Assembly: GCF_013200955.2 (NCBI RefSeq)
Contig: NZ_CP053697.2
Coordinates: 1,550,001 to 1,614,000, forward strand
Reading direction: 5' to 3'
DNA length: 64,000 nt
Origin: Pseudomonas campi
GTDB taxonomy: Bacteria > Pseudomonadota > Gammaproteobacteria > Pseudomonadales > Pseudomonadaceae
Position numbers and translations under genes: made by a program. The notes beneath the pieces are model-generated. The model searched no databases. It had not been told where the DNA came from and worked only from the letters and a program-made list of their open reading frames with translations. Each line of letters opens with the position of its first letter. Position 1 is the stretch's first letter. This document shows positions 35,816 through 43,898 of the stretch, in pieces.

Positions 35816-36889
35816 TCACTCGGCCGGGGGCGAGTTTTCGAAGCGGTTGTTGAAGGCCTCGATGAAGGCGTTGCGCAGTATCTCGAGGAATACTTGCAGG
35901 CCGCTGACGTCCTGCTGGTGGACGTTGCCGCTGAGCTCCACGCGGGTGGCGAACTGGCCGGTGGGCTGGTTGCGCAGCGCTGTCTCGCCACTGCCCACCA
36001 GCGCCTCCCAGATGGAGCGGAAGAAGCCCTTGGATTCCTCCTCCACGTCCTGCTGCCAGTTGAACACTTCGACATCGCGCAGCAGCGGCTTCACATAGCC
36101 GCTGAGCCGGCCCTGGTCGGCCGTGGCCTCGATCACCAGGTCGCCGTGGCCGGCGTTGAAATCGAATTTGCCGTAGGCGCTGGAGAAGTCGTTGAGCTTG
36201 CGCAGTTCGATGTTGGTGGCGCGCAGGCGGAGTTCGAAGTCGTCGAAGTTCTCGAAGGGGTCGAACACCACCGTGGCCTCCAGCGGCGCATGGTCCAGCA
36301 GCAGGGCGCGGCCCTCGAAGCGGGCGACCCGTTCGCCGTGCTTGTCGGCGACATTGGTCAGGTTGTACAGGCTGGCATTGACGTCGCTGGCCTGCAGGTG
36401 CACTGGCGGCTGCGAAGTGAAATTGCGGAAGGTGATGCGGCCGTTGACCACGCGTATCTCGTCGAGGGTGATCGGTAGCAGTTTCTCCAGTTGGGCGCGC
36501 CAGTTCACCCCGGCACCGGTCTGGGTGTCCTCGGGCCGCTCGCCACCATCGACGAAGTTCAGCTCGGGGCTCTCGAACAGCGCCCGCGCCACCACACCCT
36601 GGTCGTACCACAGCGCATGCCAGCTCACCGCCAGGTCGATCGAGGGGGCGTCCAGCAGCGGCACCGGCACGTCGCCGGCGACCTTGACGATCTCCAGGCC
36701 GTTGATGCGGTAGGCACCGCGCCACCAGGCCAGGTCGACGTCGGCGATCTGGCCACGGTAATCGCCCATGGCCGCCAGCTTGTCGTTGAGGTAGTCGCGG
36801 ATCAGGTAGGGCAGGGCCAGGTGCAGTGCCAGCACCAGGGCGACCAGGCCGAAAACGATAGTGAGAGGTAGGCTGTAGCGGCGTTTCAT
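35816..36889 (-). CDS. DUF748/AsmA-like membrane-anchored protein
   Basis: A 357-residue protein with one N-terminal membrane span (LPLTIVFGLVALVLALHLALP). A beta-rich periplasmic body follows, with DUF748/AsmA-like features (DVDLAWWRGAYRINGLEIVK, ARFEGRALLLDHAPLEATV). AsmA-like proteins bridge or transport phospholipids across the periplasm in other bacteria; this one is short. The start is MKRRYSL. Extending the frame to 37990 would run antisense through cysK and was rejected. It is divergent from cysK. Confidence 0.85.
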   Translation of the reverse strand: MKRRYSLPLTIVFGLVALVLALHLALPYLIRDYLNDKLAAMGDYRGQIADVDLAWWRGAYRINGLEIVKVAGDVPVPLLDAPSIDLAVSWHALWYDQGVVARALFESPELNFVDGGERPEDTQTGAGVNWRAQLEKLLPITLDEIRVVNGRITFRNFTSQPPVHLQASDVNASLYNLTNVADKHGERVARFEGRALLLDHAPLEATVVFDPFENFDDFELRLRATNIELRKLNDFSSAYGKFDFNAGHGDLVIEATADQGRLSGYVKPLLRDVEVFNWQQDVEEESKGFFRSIWEALVGSGETALRNQPTGQFATRVELSGNVHQQDVSGLQVFLEILRNAFIEAFNNRFENSPPAE

Positions 36890-37021
36890 CGGGGCGTCCG
36901 GCGCAGCGGGTGTTATGGGTGGACTGCCAAGCGTGCCGCAGAGTTCGACCGGCGTGCGCTGGACGATCCTTTCGAGCGAGCTTAGGCTGTCTGGCCCGGG
37001 TATCGATAAGGACAAAGGACC

Positions 37022-37996
37022 ATGAGCCGCATCTACGCTGACAACGCCCAGTCCATCGGCAATACGCCGCTGGTACAGATCAATCGCCTCGGCCCCAAGG
37101 GTGTAACTATTCTGGCGAAAATCGAGGGGCGCAACCCGGGCTATTCGGTCAAATGCCGGATTGGCGCCAGCATGATCTGGGACGCCGAGTCGCGCGGCCT
37201 GCTCAACCCGGGCATGACCATCGTCGAGCCGACTTCCGGCAACACCGGCATCGGCCTGGCCTTCGTCGCTGCCGCCCGTGGCTACAAGCTGCTGCTGACC
37301 ATGCCGGCTTCCATGAGCCTGGAGCGGCGCAAGGTGCTCAAGGCCCTGGGCGCCGAGCTGGTACTGACCGAGCCGGCCAAGGGCATGAAAGGCGCCATCG
37401 AGAAGGCCAACGAGATCGCCAGCGCCGACCCGAGCAAGTACTTCCAGCCTGGGCAGTTCGACAACCCGGCCAACCCAGCGATCCACGAGAAGACCACCGG
37501 TCCGGAAATCTGGAACGACACCGACGGCGCCATCGACGTGCTGGTGGCGGGCGTCGGCACCGGCGGCACCATTACCGGCGTGTCGCGCTACATCAAGCAC
37601 AGCCGGCACAAGCCGATTCTTTCGGTGGCGGTTGAGCCGATTGGCTCGCCGGTGATCACCCAGGCCATGGCCGGCGAGGAAATCAAGCCGAGCCCGCACA
37701 AGATCCAGGGCATCGGTGCTGGTTTCGTGCCGAAGAATCTCGACCTGTCGATTGTCGACCGCGTCGAGCGGGTCAGCGACGAGGAGTCCAAGGCCATGGC
37801 CCTGCGCCTGATGCAGGAAGAAGGCATCCTCTGTGGCATTTCCTGCGGCGCGGCGATGGCCGCGGCGGTGCGCCTGGCCGAGCGCGCGGAGATGCAGGGC
37901 AAGACCATAGTGGTGATCCTGCCGGACTCCGGCGAGCGCTACCTGTCGAGCATGCTGTTCAGTGATTTGTTTACTGAACAAGAGTTGCAACAGTAA
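37022..37996 (+). CDS. cysK: cysteine synthase A (O-acetylserine sulfhydrylase)
   Basis: A 324-residue PLP enzyme that makes L-cysteine from O-acetylserine and sulfide in the cytosol. The catalytic lysine is in [14 protein letters not shown] (Lys44). The substrate loop is [17 protein letters not shown], and the phosphate-binding loop is [18 protein letters not shown]. The PLP-N1-contacting serine is in [13 protein letters not shown]. Length and motifs fit CysK (not CysM). The start has AAGGA upstream. A strong palindromic terminator lies about 260 bases downstream, beyond a repeat. Confidence 0.96.
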   Translation: MSRIYADNAQSIGNTPLVQINRLGPKGVTILAKIEGRNPGYSVKCRIGASMIWDAESRGLLNPGMTIVEPTSGNTGIGLAFVAAARGYKLLLTMPASMSLERRKVLKALGAELVLTEPAKGMKGAIEKANEIASADPSKYFQPGQFDNPANPAIHEKTTGPEIWNDTDGAIDVLVAGVGTGGTITGVSRYIKHSRHKPILSVAVEPIGSPVITQAMAGEEIKPSPHKIQGIGAGFVPKNLDLSIVDRVERVSDEESKAMALRLMQEEGILCGISCGAAMAAAVRLAERAEMQGKTIVVILPDSGERYLSSMLFSDLFTEQELQQ

Positions 37997-38002
37997 GTAC
38001 CG

Positions 38003-38250
38003 TTCCGATCTGCTGCGCGTCGGCGATACTGCGTTGAAGATGGCCTCGGAAAGCCGCTTGCGGCTAATGCGCTTCAGCGCGGCCCGAAGGGCGAGTGAAG
38101 CGAGTACTGCTCATTTACAAAACGTAAACTCCGCGCCCTCGGCCATCTGATTCGCTGGCGCTCACCCTTCGGGCCAGCCTTTGGCTGTTACTCCCGTTGG
38201 TCGTTGCGCCTTGTCTCGCTCTAGCTCGCGAGATCGGGCCTCGGACTTTG
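38003..38250. mobile_element. degraded MITE-like repeat, copy C (with internal insertions)
   Basis: It shares CTGCTCATTTAC with the copy at 54719 and similar ends (GATCTGCTGCGCGTCGGC and CTAGCTCGCGAGATC). It is much longer (about 240 bases), with two extra palindromic inserts (GCTTGCGGC... and GGCGCTCACCCTTCGGGCC). No coding region is seen between cysK and the terminator. Confidence 0.65.
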
Positions 38251-38252
38251 AT

Positions 38253-38286
38253 GACAAAGCCGCCCTAGGGCGGCTTTGTCGTTTCA
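38253..38286 (+). terminator. strong palindromic terminator
   Basis: A perfect 13-bp stem (GACAAAGCCGCCC and its complement, 38253-38265 with 38268-38280) with a 2-base spacer is followed by GTTTCA. It could serve cysK or either direction. Confidence 0.8.
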
Positions 38287-38287
38287 T

Positions 38288-38346
38288 GTAGCCCGGATGC
38301 AATCCGGGAAACAGGCAGCTCCGCTCCCGGATTGCATCCGGGCTAC
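38288..38346. repeat. REP-type palindrome pair (GTAGCCCGGATG type)
   Basis: Perfect 22-base inverted arms (38288-38309 and 38325-38346) with a 15-base spacer. This is a different REP family from the GTAGGAGCGAGC type. The right arm supplies the TAG stop codon of the minus-strand EamA gene. Confidence 0.9.
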
Positions 38347-39248
38347 GCCTTGGCCAGTGTTTTGACCGGGCTGCTCGGCCGCACCACCAGCCACAGGGCG
38401 ATGGCGATCAGCACGCTGCCCGGCAGGTAGGCCCAGGTCAGCGGCTCGTCCAGCAGCAGGGCGCCCCACAGCACGCCGAAAGGCGGGATCAGGAAGGTGG
38501 TGGTGCTGGCCTTGATCGGGCCGATATCGCTGAGCAGGCGGAAGTACAGGACATAGGCGAAAGCGGTGCAGACCAGGCCCAGCGCCGCCAGCGACAGCCA
38601 CACCTCGATGCCGCCCCAGCTGGCCGGTGGCTGCAGCGCCAGGCTGCCGGCGAACAGCGGCAGGAGGAACAGGCTGGCACCGCACAGGCTGGCGAAGGCG
38701 GTCAGGCGATTGTCCAGGCCGCCCTGCTGGCCGATCCATTTGCGCGTGAGAAAGCCGGCGAAGCCATAGCAGGTGGTCGCCACCAGGCAGGCGCCGGCGC
38801 CGAGCAGCAGTTCCAGGTCGAAGGCCACCGGGCCGGTGCGGGTCAGCACCGCCACGCCGAACAGGCCGAGGGCCACGCCAGCCGCCTTGCTCGGGGTCAT
38901 GGCTTCGCTGAAGAACAGCGCGCCGATCAGCACGCCCATCAGCGGGGTGGTGGCATTGAATATCGCCGAGTAGCCAGCCGGCAGGATTTGCGCGGCCAGG
39001 CAGTACATGGCCGAGGGCAGGCCGGCGTTGATCACCCCAAGCACCAGGCAGGTCTTGAACTTGCCGCCAAACGCCCAGGCCGGACGCGCCAGCAGGAGGA
39101 ATACCAGCAGGCCAATGGCACCAAGGGAGGCGCGGAAGAATGCAGTGGGCATGCTGCCGAGTACCGGCACGGCCACGCGCATGAACAGAAAGCTGGCGCC
39201 CCAGATGGCGGCGAGCAGCATGAGGCGGAACAGGTCGGCAGGTTTCAT
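38343..39248 (-). CDS. EamA-family (DMT) transporter
   Basis: A 301-residue inner-membrane protein with ten predicted spans and two EamA repeats (LLAAIWGASFLFMRVAVPVL opens the first; AYVLYFRLLSDIGPIKAS lies in the second). Drug/metabolite transporters of this group move amino acids and other small metabolites; the substrate is not evident. The stop codon TAG is contributed by the adjacent REP palindrome. The gene stands alone. Confidence 0.92.
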   Translation of the reverse strand: MKPADLFRLMLLAAIWGASFLFMRVAVPVLGSMPTAFFRASLGAIGLLVFLLLARPAWAFGGKFKTCLVLGVINAGLPSAMYCLAAQILPAGYSAIFNATTPLMGVLIGALFFSEAMTPSKAAGVALGLFGVAVLTRTGPVAFDLELLLGAGACLVATTCYGFAGFLTRKWIGQQGGLDNRLTAFASLCGASLFLLPLFAGSLALQPPASWGGIEVWLSLAALGLVCTAFAYVLYFRLLSDIGPIKASTTTFLIPPFGVLWGALLLDEPLTWAYLPGSVLIAIALWLVVRPSSPVKTLAKA

Positions 39249-39626
39249 CGGGCGGCACGCTTGGGCAGAGCCGCACAGGTTACGCCAGCCAACGCCTCGC
39301 GCAATGCGCAGCTGACTTTCAAATTGGCCATACAGTTGAGTTGGAGCGGGTCTGCTTTGGCATACCCAAGCAGCTCTTCATGTCTGGTCGGTGCCATTGA
39401 TTTTTACGGTCGAGCATTCACTTTGCGTTGGCCCGTTGGTCTTTTAGCCGAGAGGAGCAACTGTGCTGCCGGTTTAGTGATTAGCTGTGTTTGGCACGCT
39501 GTGCCTGCCGGTATATACAGCCTGTATCTTGCCGTCCTGTCTGCGTCCCCTGTGGTCGTACCGGTGGCAGAGCGCAAACGCTCTATTTCGCGAACCGGCG
39601 GGATTGCCCGCACACAAGGATCAAGC
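39249..39626. other. intergenic region with no recognised gene
   Basis: A 378-base gap between divergent EamA and MFS transporter genes. It presumably holds both promoters. I see no convincing open frame with a ribosome site and no repeat. Confidence 0.6.
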
Positions 39627-40835
39627 ATGACTTCGGTATGGCGTACCAGTGGCTGGGTGTTGCTCGGGGCATCGCTGATCCTGGCGCTGTCGCTGGGTAT
39701 CCGTCACGGCTTCGGCCTGTTCCTCACGCCCATGAGCAGCGAGTTTGGCTGGGGCCGTGAGGTGTTCGCCTTTGCCATCGCCCTGCAGAACCTGATCTGG
39801 GGCCTGGCGCAGCCGGTGACCGGGGCCATCGCCGACCGTTTCGGCGCGCGCCGGGTGATCGCCGTCGGTGGCCTGTTGTATGCCGCCGGCTTGCTGTTGA
39901 TGGGTTATGCCGACTCGGCCGCGTCGTTGTCGTTGAGTGCCGGCCTGCTGATCGGCATCGGCCTGTCGGGTACGTCTTTCTCGGTGCTGCTGGGCGTGGT
40001 CGGCCGCGCCGTGCCGGTGGAAAAACGCAGCATGGCCATGGGCATCGCGGCGGCGGCTGGTTCCTTCGGCCAGTTTGCCATGCTGCCGGGCTCGCTCGGC
40101 CTGATCGGCTGGCTGGGCTGGTCCGCTGCCCTGCTGGCGCTGGGCCTGCTGGTGGCACTGATCGTGCCGCTGGCACTGCTGGTGCGCGACCAGCCGCTGT
40201 CCTCGCTGGGCGCCGAGCTGAGCCTGGGCGAGGCGCTGCGCGAGGCTTGCGCGCACTCCGGCTTCTGGCTGCTGGCGCTGGGCTTCTTCGTCTGCGGCTT
40301 CCAGGTGGTGTTCATCGGCGTGCACCTGCCGGCTTATCTGGTCGACCAGCACCTGCCGGCCACGGTCGGCACCACGGTGCTGGCGCTGGTCGGGCTGTTC
40401 AATGTGTTCGGCACCTATATCGCCGGCTGGCTCGGTGGCCGCCTGTCCAAGCCGCGCCTGCTGACCGCGTTGTACCTGGCGCGCACGGTGGTGATCGTGG
40501 CCTTCTTCTACACCCCGCTGAGCGCGTGGAGCGCCTATGCCTTTGGCATTGCCATGGGCCTGCTATGGCTGTCCACCGTGCCGCTGACCAATGGCACGGT
40601 GGCCACCCTGTTCGGTGTGCGCAACCTGTCGATGCTGGGCGGCATCGTGTTCCTCTTTCACCAGCTCGGTGCCTTCCTCGGTGGCTGGCTGGGTGGTTAC
40701 CTGTACGACCATACCGGCAGCTACGACCTGGTCTGGCAGATTTCTATTGGCCTCGGCCTGCTCGCTGCGGCGCTCAACTGGCCGGTACGCGAGCAACCGG
40801 TGGCCCGGCTGCAGGCGGCGGGAGGTCTTGCATGA
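39627..40835 (+). CDS. major facilitator superfamily transporter
   Basis: A 402-residue protein with twelve predicted membrane spans. The loop 2-3 motif GAIADRFGARRVIAVGG and the early SLGIRHGFGLFLTPMSSEFGWGRE (split across the first span) resemble the oxalate/monocarboxylate-type MFS group. The substrate is unknown. The start ATG 39627 has AAGGA eight bases upstream; the open frame continues upstream to 38988 without a ribosome site and was rejected. It overlaps a 40-codon gene by ATGA. Confidence 0.92.
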   Translation: MTSVWRTSGWVLLGASLILALSLGIRHGFGLFLTPMSSEFGWGREVFAFAIALQNLIWGLAQPVTGAIADRFGARRVIAVGGLLYAAGLLLMGYADSAASLSLSAGLLIGIGLSGTSFSVLLGVVGRAVPVEKRSMAMGIAAAAGSFGQFAMLPGSLGLIGWLGWSAALLALGLLVALIVPLALLVRDQPLSSLGAELSLGEALREACAHSGFWLLALGFFVCGFQVVFIGVHLPAYLVDQHLPATVGTTVLALVGLFNVFGTYIAGWLGGRLSKPRLLTALYLARTVVIVAFFYTPLSAWSAYAFGIAMGLLWLSTVPLTNGTVATLFGVRNLSMLGGIVFLFHQLGAFLGGWLGGYLYDHTGSYDLVWQISIGLGLLAAALNWPVREQPVARLQAAGGLA

Positions 40836-40954
40836 GTACGCGCGCTACTGGGCTGCTCAGCGTGCTGGGCATTGCCGGGTTATTGCTGCTGGCCTGGTGG
40901 GGCTGGCAGCAGGTCGGCCTGGCGGCGCTGCAGCTGGGCATGAGCCTGTGCTAA
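40832..40954 (+). CDS. 40-residue single-span membrane protein
   Basis: A small open frame starting at an ATG that overlaps the MFS stop (ATGA), with GGAGG eight bases upstream. The product is MSTRATGLL, then a hydrophobic helix (VLGIAGLLLLAWWGWQQVG), then a short tail ending LSLC-like (GMSLC). It is probably a membrane microprotein translated with the transporter. Its function is unknown, but the coupling suggests a role with the MFS protein (inference). Confidence 0.55.
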   Translation: MSTRATGLLSVLGIAGLLLLAWWGWQQVGLAALQLGMSLC

Positions 40955-41017
40955 GCGTTGCCGCGCGCCGGCAAGGCGAGTAGCGTTGCCTCTGGATTCA
41001 GTGCAGAGGTTGTCATC

Positions 41018-41569
41018 ATGCTCATGTCGCGTCGTGCCCTGGCATTGCTGGTCGGGCTGTTCAGCGGGTCGCTGCTGGCGGCCGAGTGCCCGCCGCTGTT
41101 GCAGGGCGAGCTGCAGCAATTGCGTTCGAAGGAGCACATCGATCTGTGTCAGCGTTTTGCCGGCAAGCCACTGGTGGTGGTCAATACCGCCAGTAATTGT
41201 GGCTTTACCCCTCAGTTCAAGGGGCTTGAGGCGCTGTACCAGCGCTACAAGGATCAGGGCCTGGAAGTGCTCGGCGTGCCGTCCGATGACTTCAAACAGG
41301 AAGCGGACAACAGCGAGGACACCGCCAAGGTGTGCTTCGTCAACTACGGCGTGACCTTCGCCATGAGCGAACCGCAGGTGATCAGCGGCGATGATGCCAT
41401 TCCGCTGTTCCGCGAGCTGGCCGCGCAGACCAGTGCGCCGCGCTGGAACTTCTACAAGTATGTGGTCGGGCGCGACGGCAAGGTGATTGCCAGTTTCTCC
41501 AGCCTGACCAAGCCGGATGAGGCAGATCTGATCAAGGCAGTTGAACAAGCGATTGCTAGTCAACCCTGA
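41018..41569 (+). CDS. exported glutathione peroxidase-family protein
   Basis: A 183-residue thiol peroxidase with a signal peptide ([16 protein letters not shown]), so it is periplasmic. The peroxidatic cysteine is in [14 protein letters not shown] (Cys in place of selenocysteine). Other family marks are [11 protein letters not shown] and [15 protein letters not shown]. It reduces peroxides, probably using thioredoxin-like donors. The start has GAGG upstream. A bidirectional terminator separates it from the convergent fadL-type gene. Confidence 0.92.
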   Translation: MLMSRRALALLVGLFSGSLLAAECPPLLQGELQQLRSKEHIDLCQRFAGKPLVVVNTASNCGFTPQFKGLEALYQRYKDQGLEVLGVPSDDFKQEADNSEDTAKVCFVNYGVTFAMSEPQVISGDDAIPLFRELAAQTSAPRWNFYKYVVGRDGKVIASFSSLTKPDEADLIKAVEQAIASQP

Positions 41570-41583
41570 CAGCCGTGCGAATA

Positions 41584-41611
41584 AAAAAGCCGGGCAATTG
41601 CCCGGCTTTTT
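41584..41611. terminator. bidirectional terminator between gpx and fadL-type genes
   Basis: A perfect palindrome GCCGGGCAATTGCCCGGC (41589-41606) is flanked by AAAAA and TTTTT, so it can work in both directions. It lies between the two convergent genes. Confidence 0.93.
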
Positions 41612-41629
41612 CATGTGCGGCTCCCGCCG

Positions 41630-42913
41630 TCAGAAACGGTAGGTTACCTGTGCGCCCAGGCCATGGGCGCTGTTGTTGTAGTTGGCGCTGAAGCCGGGAG
41701 CGATTTCTGCACCGGCCAGCTCGGTGGAGTGCTGGTTGACCGAAGCCTCGCTCTCGCGCAGGTAGGTGTAGGCCACGTCGATGGTCATGTCGGCCGTGGG
41801 CGACCAGCCGGCACCGAGGGAGAACACCTTGCGGTTGCCCACGGGGATGCGCACGCTGCGGTTGTCATTGGCGGCCGGTGAGGCATCCAGGGCAAAGCCT
41901 GTGCGCAGCACCCATTGCGGATTCAACTGGTAGGCGGCGCCGATGGCGTAGGACCAGGTGTCCTGCCACTGGAGTTGCTCGCTGACCTCGGCAATCGGCG
42001 TCATACCCAGGATGCTCGGCGTGCCCTGGTTTTCCACGACGATTTCCTGGATCCGGCTCCAGCGGGTCCAGGTGGCGCCACCGTAGAGGGTCCACTGGTC
42101 ATCCAGCTTGTAGGTCAGCGAACTGTCGACCATTTCCGGGGTGGTGAAATCCAGCTGGGCGTCGTACTCGCCGTTGAACTGGCCAAAGATCGGGCCGTCG
42201 CCACCGGTGATGCGGGTGCGGCCTTGCAGGGTGTAATCGACCTTGGAGTGGTAGGTCAGGCCCCAGGCCAGCTGCTCGGTGATGTCTACCAGTACGCCGG
42301 TATTGAAGCCCAGTGCGGTGTCATCACCCTTGATGCCAACCTTGGTCTCGCCGCTGCCGAGTGCGGCGCTGTTGTCCAGCTGGTTGACCAGTTTGCCCTT
42401 GATCTTGTTGATGGTCGGGCCGAAGCCGACGGAGACGCGCTCGTTGATCCGGTAGCTCAGGGTCGGTTGCAGGGTGACCACTTCCACCTTGCTGTACTGG
42501 CCCTTGAAGCGGCCGCCGAAGCCTTTCTCATAGTCGCTGACCAGGCCGTACGGCACGTACAGGCCGATACCGTAGTGCCAGTCCTGGTTCAGCGGGCTGG
42601 CGTAATAGGCGAAGGGCACGGGTGTCAGCGGCACCATGTCGCCTTCGCTGGTTTGCGCGCTGGCGTCGTCGATGTCGATATTGGCCTTGACCAGGCCGAC
42701 ACCACCGATCACTTCGGCACGCTTGAGTTTGCTCAGGCCGGCGGGATTACCGAACAGGGTGGTGGCATCCTGCGCAGACGACGCGCGTCCGGCAAAGGCG
42801 GTACCCATGCTGCTGACGCTTTGTTCGTTGATGGCAATTCCGTTGCCCAGGCTGTGAGTGGAAATGGCGCCGATGGCCAGAGCGAGGGTGGTTTTGCACC
42901 AGAGTTGTTTCAT
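41630..42913 (-). CDS. fadL: OmpP1/FadL-family outer-membrane channel
   Basis: A 427-residue outer-membrane beta-barrel that takes up hydrophobic compounds such as long-chain fatty acids. The signal peptide is followed by the FadL-typical hatch NGIAINEQSVSSMGTAFAG, then DATTLFGNPAGLSKLKR. The protein ends in a barrel strand with C-terminal Phe (AQVTYRF), as needed for BAM insertion. The start was set at MKQLWCK; an upstream extension to 42976 lacks a ribosome site. It is convergent with the glutathione peroxidase gene. Confidence 0.92.
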   Translation of the reverse strand: MKQLWCKTTLALAIGAISTHSLGNGIAINEQSVSSMGTAFAGRASSAQDATTLFGNPAGLSKLKRAEVIGGVGLVKANIDIDDASAQTSEGDMVPLTPVPFAYYASPLNQDWHYGIGLYVPYGLVSDYEKGFGGRFKGQYSKVEVVTLQPTLSYRINERVSVGFGPTINKIKGKLVNQLDNSAALGSGETKVGIKGDDTALGFNTGVLVDITEQLAWGLTYHSKVDYTLQGRTRITGGDGPIFGQFNGEYDAQLDFTTPEMVDSSLTYKLDDQWTLYGGATWTRWSRIQEIVVENQGTPSILGMTPIAEVSEQLQWQDTWSYAIGAAYQLNPQWVLRTGFALDASPAANDNRSVRIPVGNRKVFSLGAGWSPTADMTIDVAYTYLRESEASVNQHSTELAGAEIAPGFSANYNNSAHGLGAQVTYRF

Positions 42914-43125
42914 TAGCAAGCTCACGAACAGCAAAAATGAGGGCGGCAAGCTACGCGTTTTGAGAACGCTTGCCAACCGCTCTAGCCTGTCTTTTTGGTG
43001 AAGATTCGTTAATGAAATCAGATGGGTGGAGCTGTCTGATGGGTCAGAAAATAAAACAGAGGCAATGATCTGTTATCGAGAGTCGTCTGTACTCCTCCGC
43101 GTGACCGGCGCGTCATCGCCTGATT

Positions 43126-43605
43126 TCAGGCAACCTTCGGTTGTTCCGGCACGCAGTGTTGCCAGGCGCGGAGGAAGTCGCGCAGGTGGCCGCGCGGCTG
43201 GAACACCCGCCGCCAGATACGGGCCAGGCCATGCAGGTCGTCGGCGGCAGGCAGCTGCGGGTGCTCGACTTCGATCATCAGCCAGGCGATAGCGGTGGCG
43301 TAGCGCAGGTTGACGATCAGCTCCAGGTGCGGCGCGCCGAGAAAGGCATGCTGGCTGGCGAGGCCGCGGACCAGGCTGGCGAGATCCGGATCATGGGCCA
43401 GGTGCTGGTCCCAGAGCAGCTGATGGCGCAGCTCGCTGATGCGGTACAGGCCATGGCCATGCGGGTCGTCGAGTGCGGCGCCGAGTGCCGATTGGCTGGC
43501 GGCGGCCCCCAGGAGCAGGGCTTCGGCGGTGGCTGAGTGGCGCCCCAGATAGAGCAGGGTAGGGCGGATGACGTGTTGGCACAGTTCGTTAGCGGCAATT
43601 CCCAT
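43126..43605 (-). CDS. phage-like small protein of unknown function
   Basis: A 159-residue cytosolic protein. The N-terminal block CQHVIRPTLLYLGRHSATAEALLLGAAASQSALG (given in two overlapping parts of the same stretch, residues 9-42) resembles a protein family I know from tailed phages and prophages, where ...IRPTL...AAE.LLLGTAAQES... recurs. It is followed by GLYRISELRHQLLWDQ and NLRYATAIAWLMI. The function is not known. No other phage gene is near, so it may be a domesticated single gene. The start has GAGG upstream. Confidence 0.6.
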   Translation of the reverse strand: MGIAANELCQHVIRPTLLYLGRHSATAEALLLGAAASQSALGAALDDPHGHGLYRISELRHQLLWDQHLAHDPDLASLVRGLASQHAFLGAPHLELIVNLRYATAIAWLMIEVEHPQLPAADDLHGLARIWRRVFQPRGHLRDFLRAWQHCVPEQPKVA

Positions 43606-43669
43606 GATGCCCTCGCGGAGGGTGCCGGCGGGGTCGGGTGCTTGGCAGCTGTTTTTGATTTTAATAAAG

Positions 43670-43688
43670 ACCCCGCCGGGAGCGGGGT
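43670..43688 (-). terminator. terminator-like hairpin upstream of the phage-like gene
   Basis: Arms ACCCCGC (43670-43676) and GCGGGGT (43682-43688) are followed on the minus strand by CTTTATTAAAAT. It lies 65 bases before the start of the gene at 43605 and 170 bases past the QuiP-like gene terminator, so it may be an attenuator. The rest of the 293-base gap 43606-43898 holds no gene that I can see. Confidence 0.5.
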
Positions 43689-43855
43689 TAGCCGCTCAAT
43701 GTGAAGTGTAGTGCGATAAGTTGGCTGTAAAGGGCTGTTTTTAAACTGTTTAAGGATCTGCGTGAAAGCCTATATATCTGCTGGCAATTAATGAAGGCAC
43801 CGCGCCGCATAGAGCAATGACGGCCGGCATGGCTCGCGTTGCTGTGGGGTTGCAT

Positions 43856-43880
43856 GAAAAAGGGCGCCCTGAGGCGCCCT
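43856..43880 (-). terminator. intrinsic terminator of the QuiP-like acylase gene
   Basis: On the minus strand an 8-bp stem AGGGCGCC/GGCGCCCT with a 4-base loop is followed by TTTTC. It begins 18 bases after the stop codon. Confidence 0.85.
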
Positions 43881-43898
43881 GTAAGCTATCGGCGGGCG

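Noticed and set aside
36890..37990. N-terminal extension of the DUF748 gene by 367 codons
   Set aside because: It would run antisense through cysK; the start at 36889 has a normal membrane anchor directly after it.
38988..39626. N-terminal extension of the MFS transporter
   Set aside because: The extension is antisense to the EamA gene and polar; ATG 39627 has a good ribosome site and begins the first membrane span.
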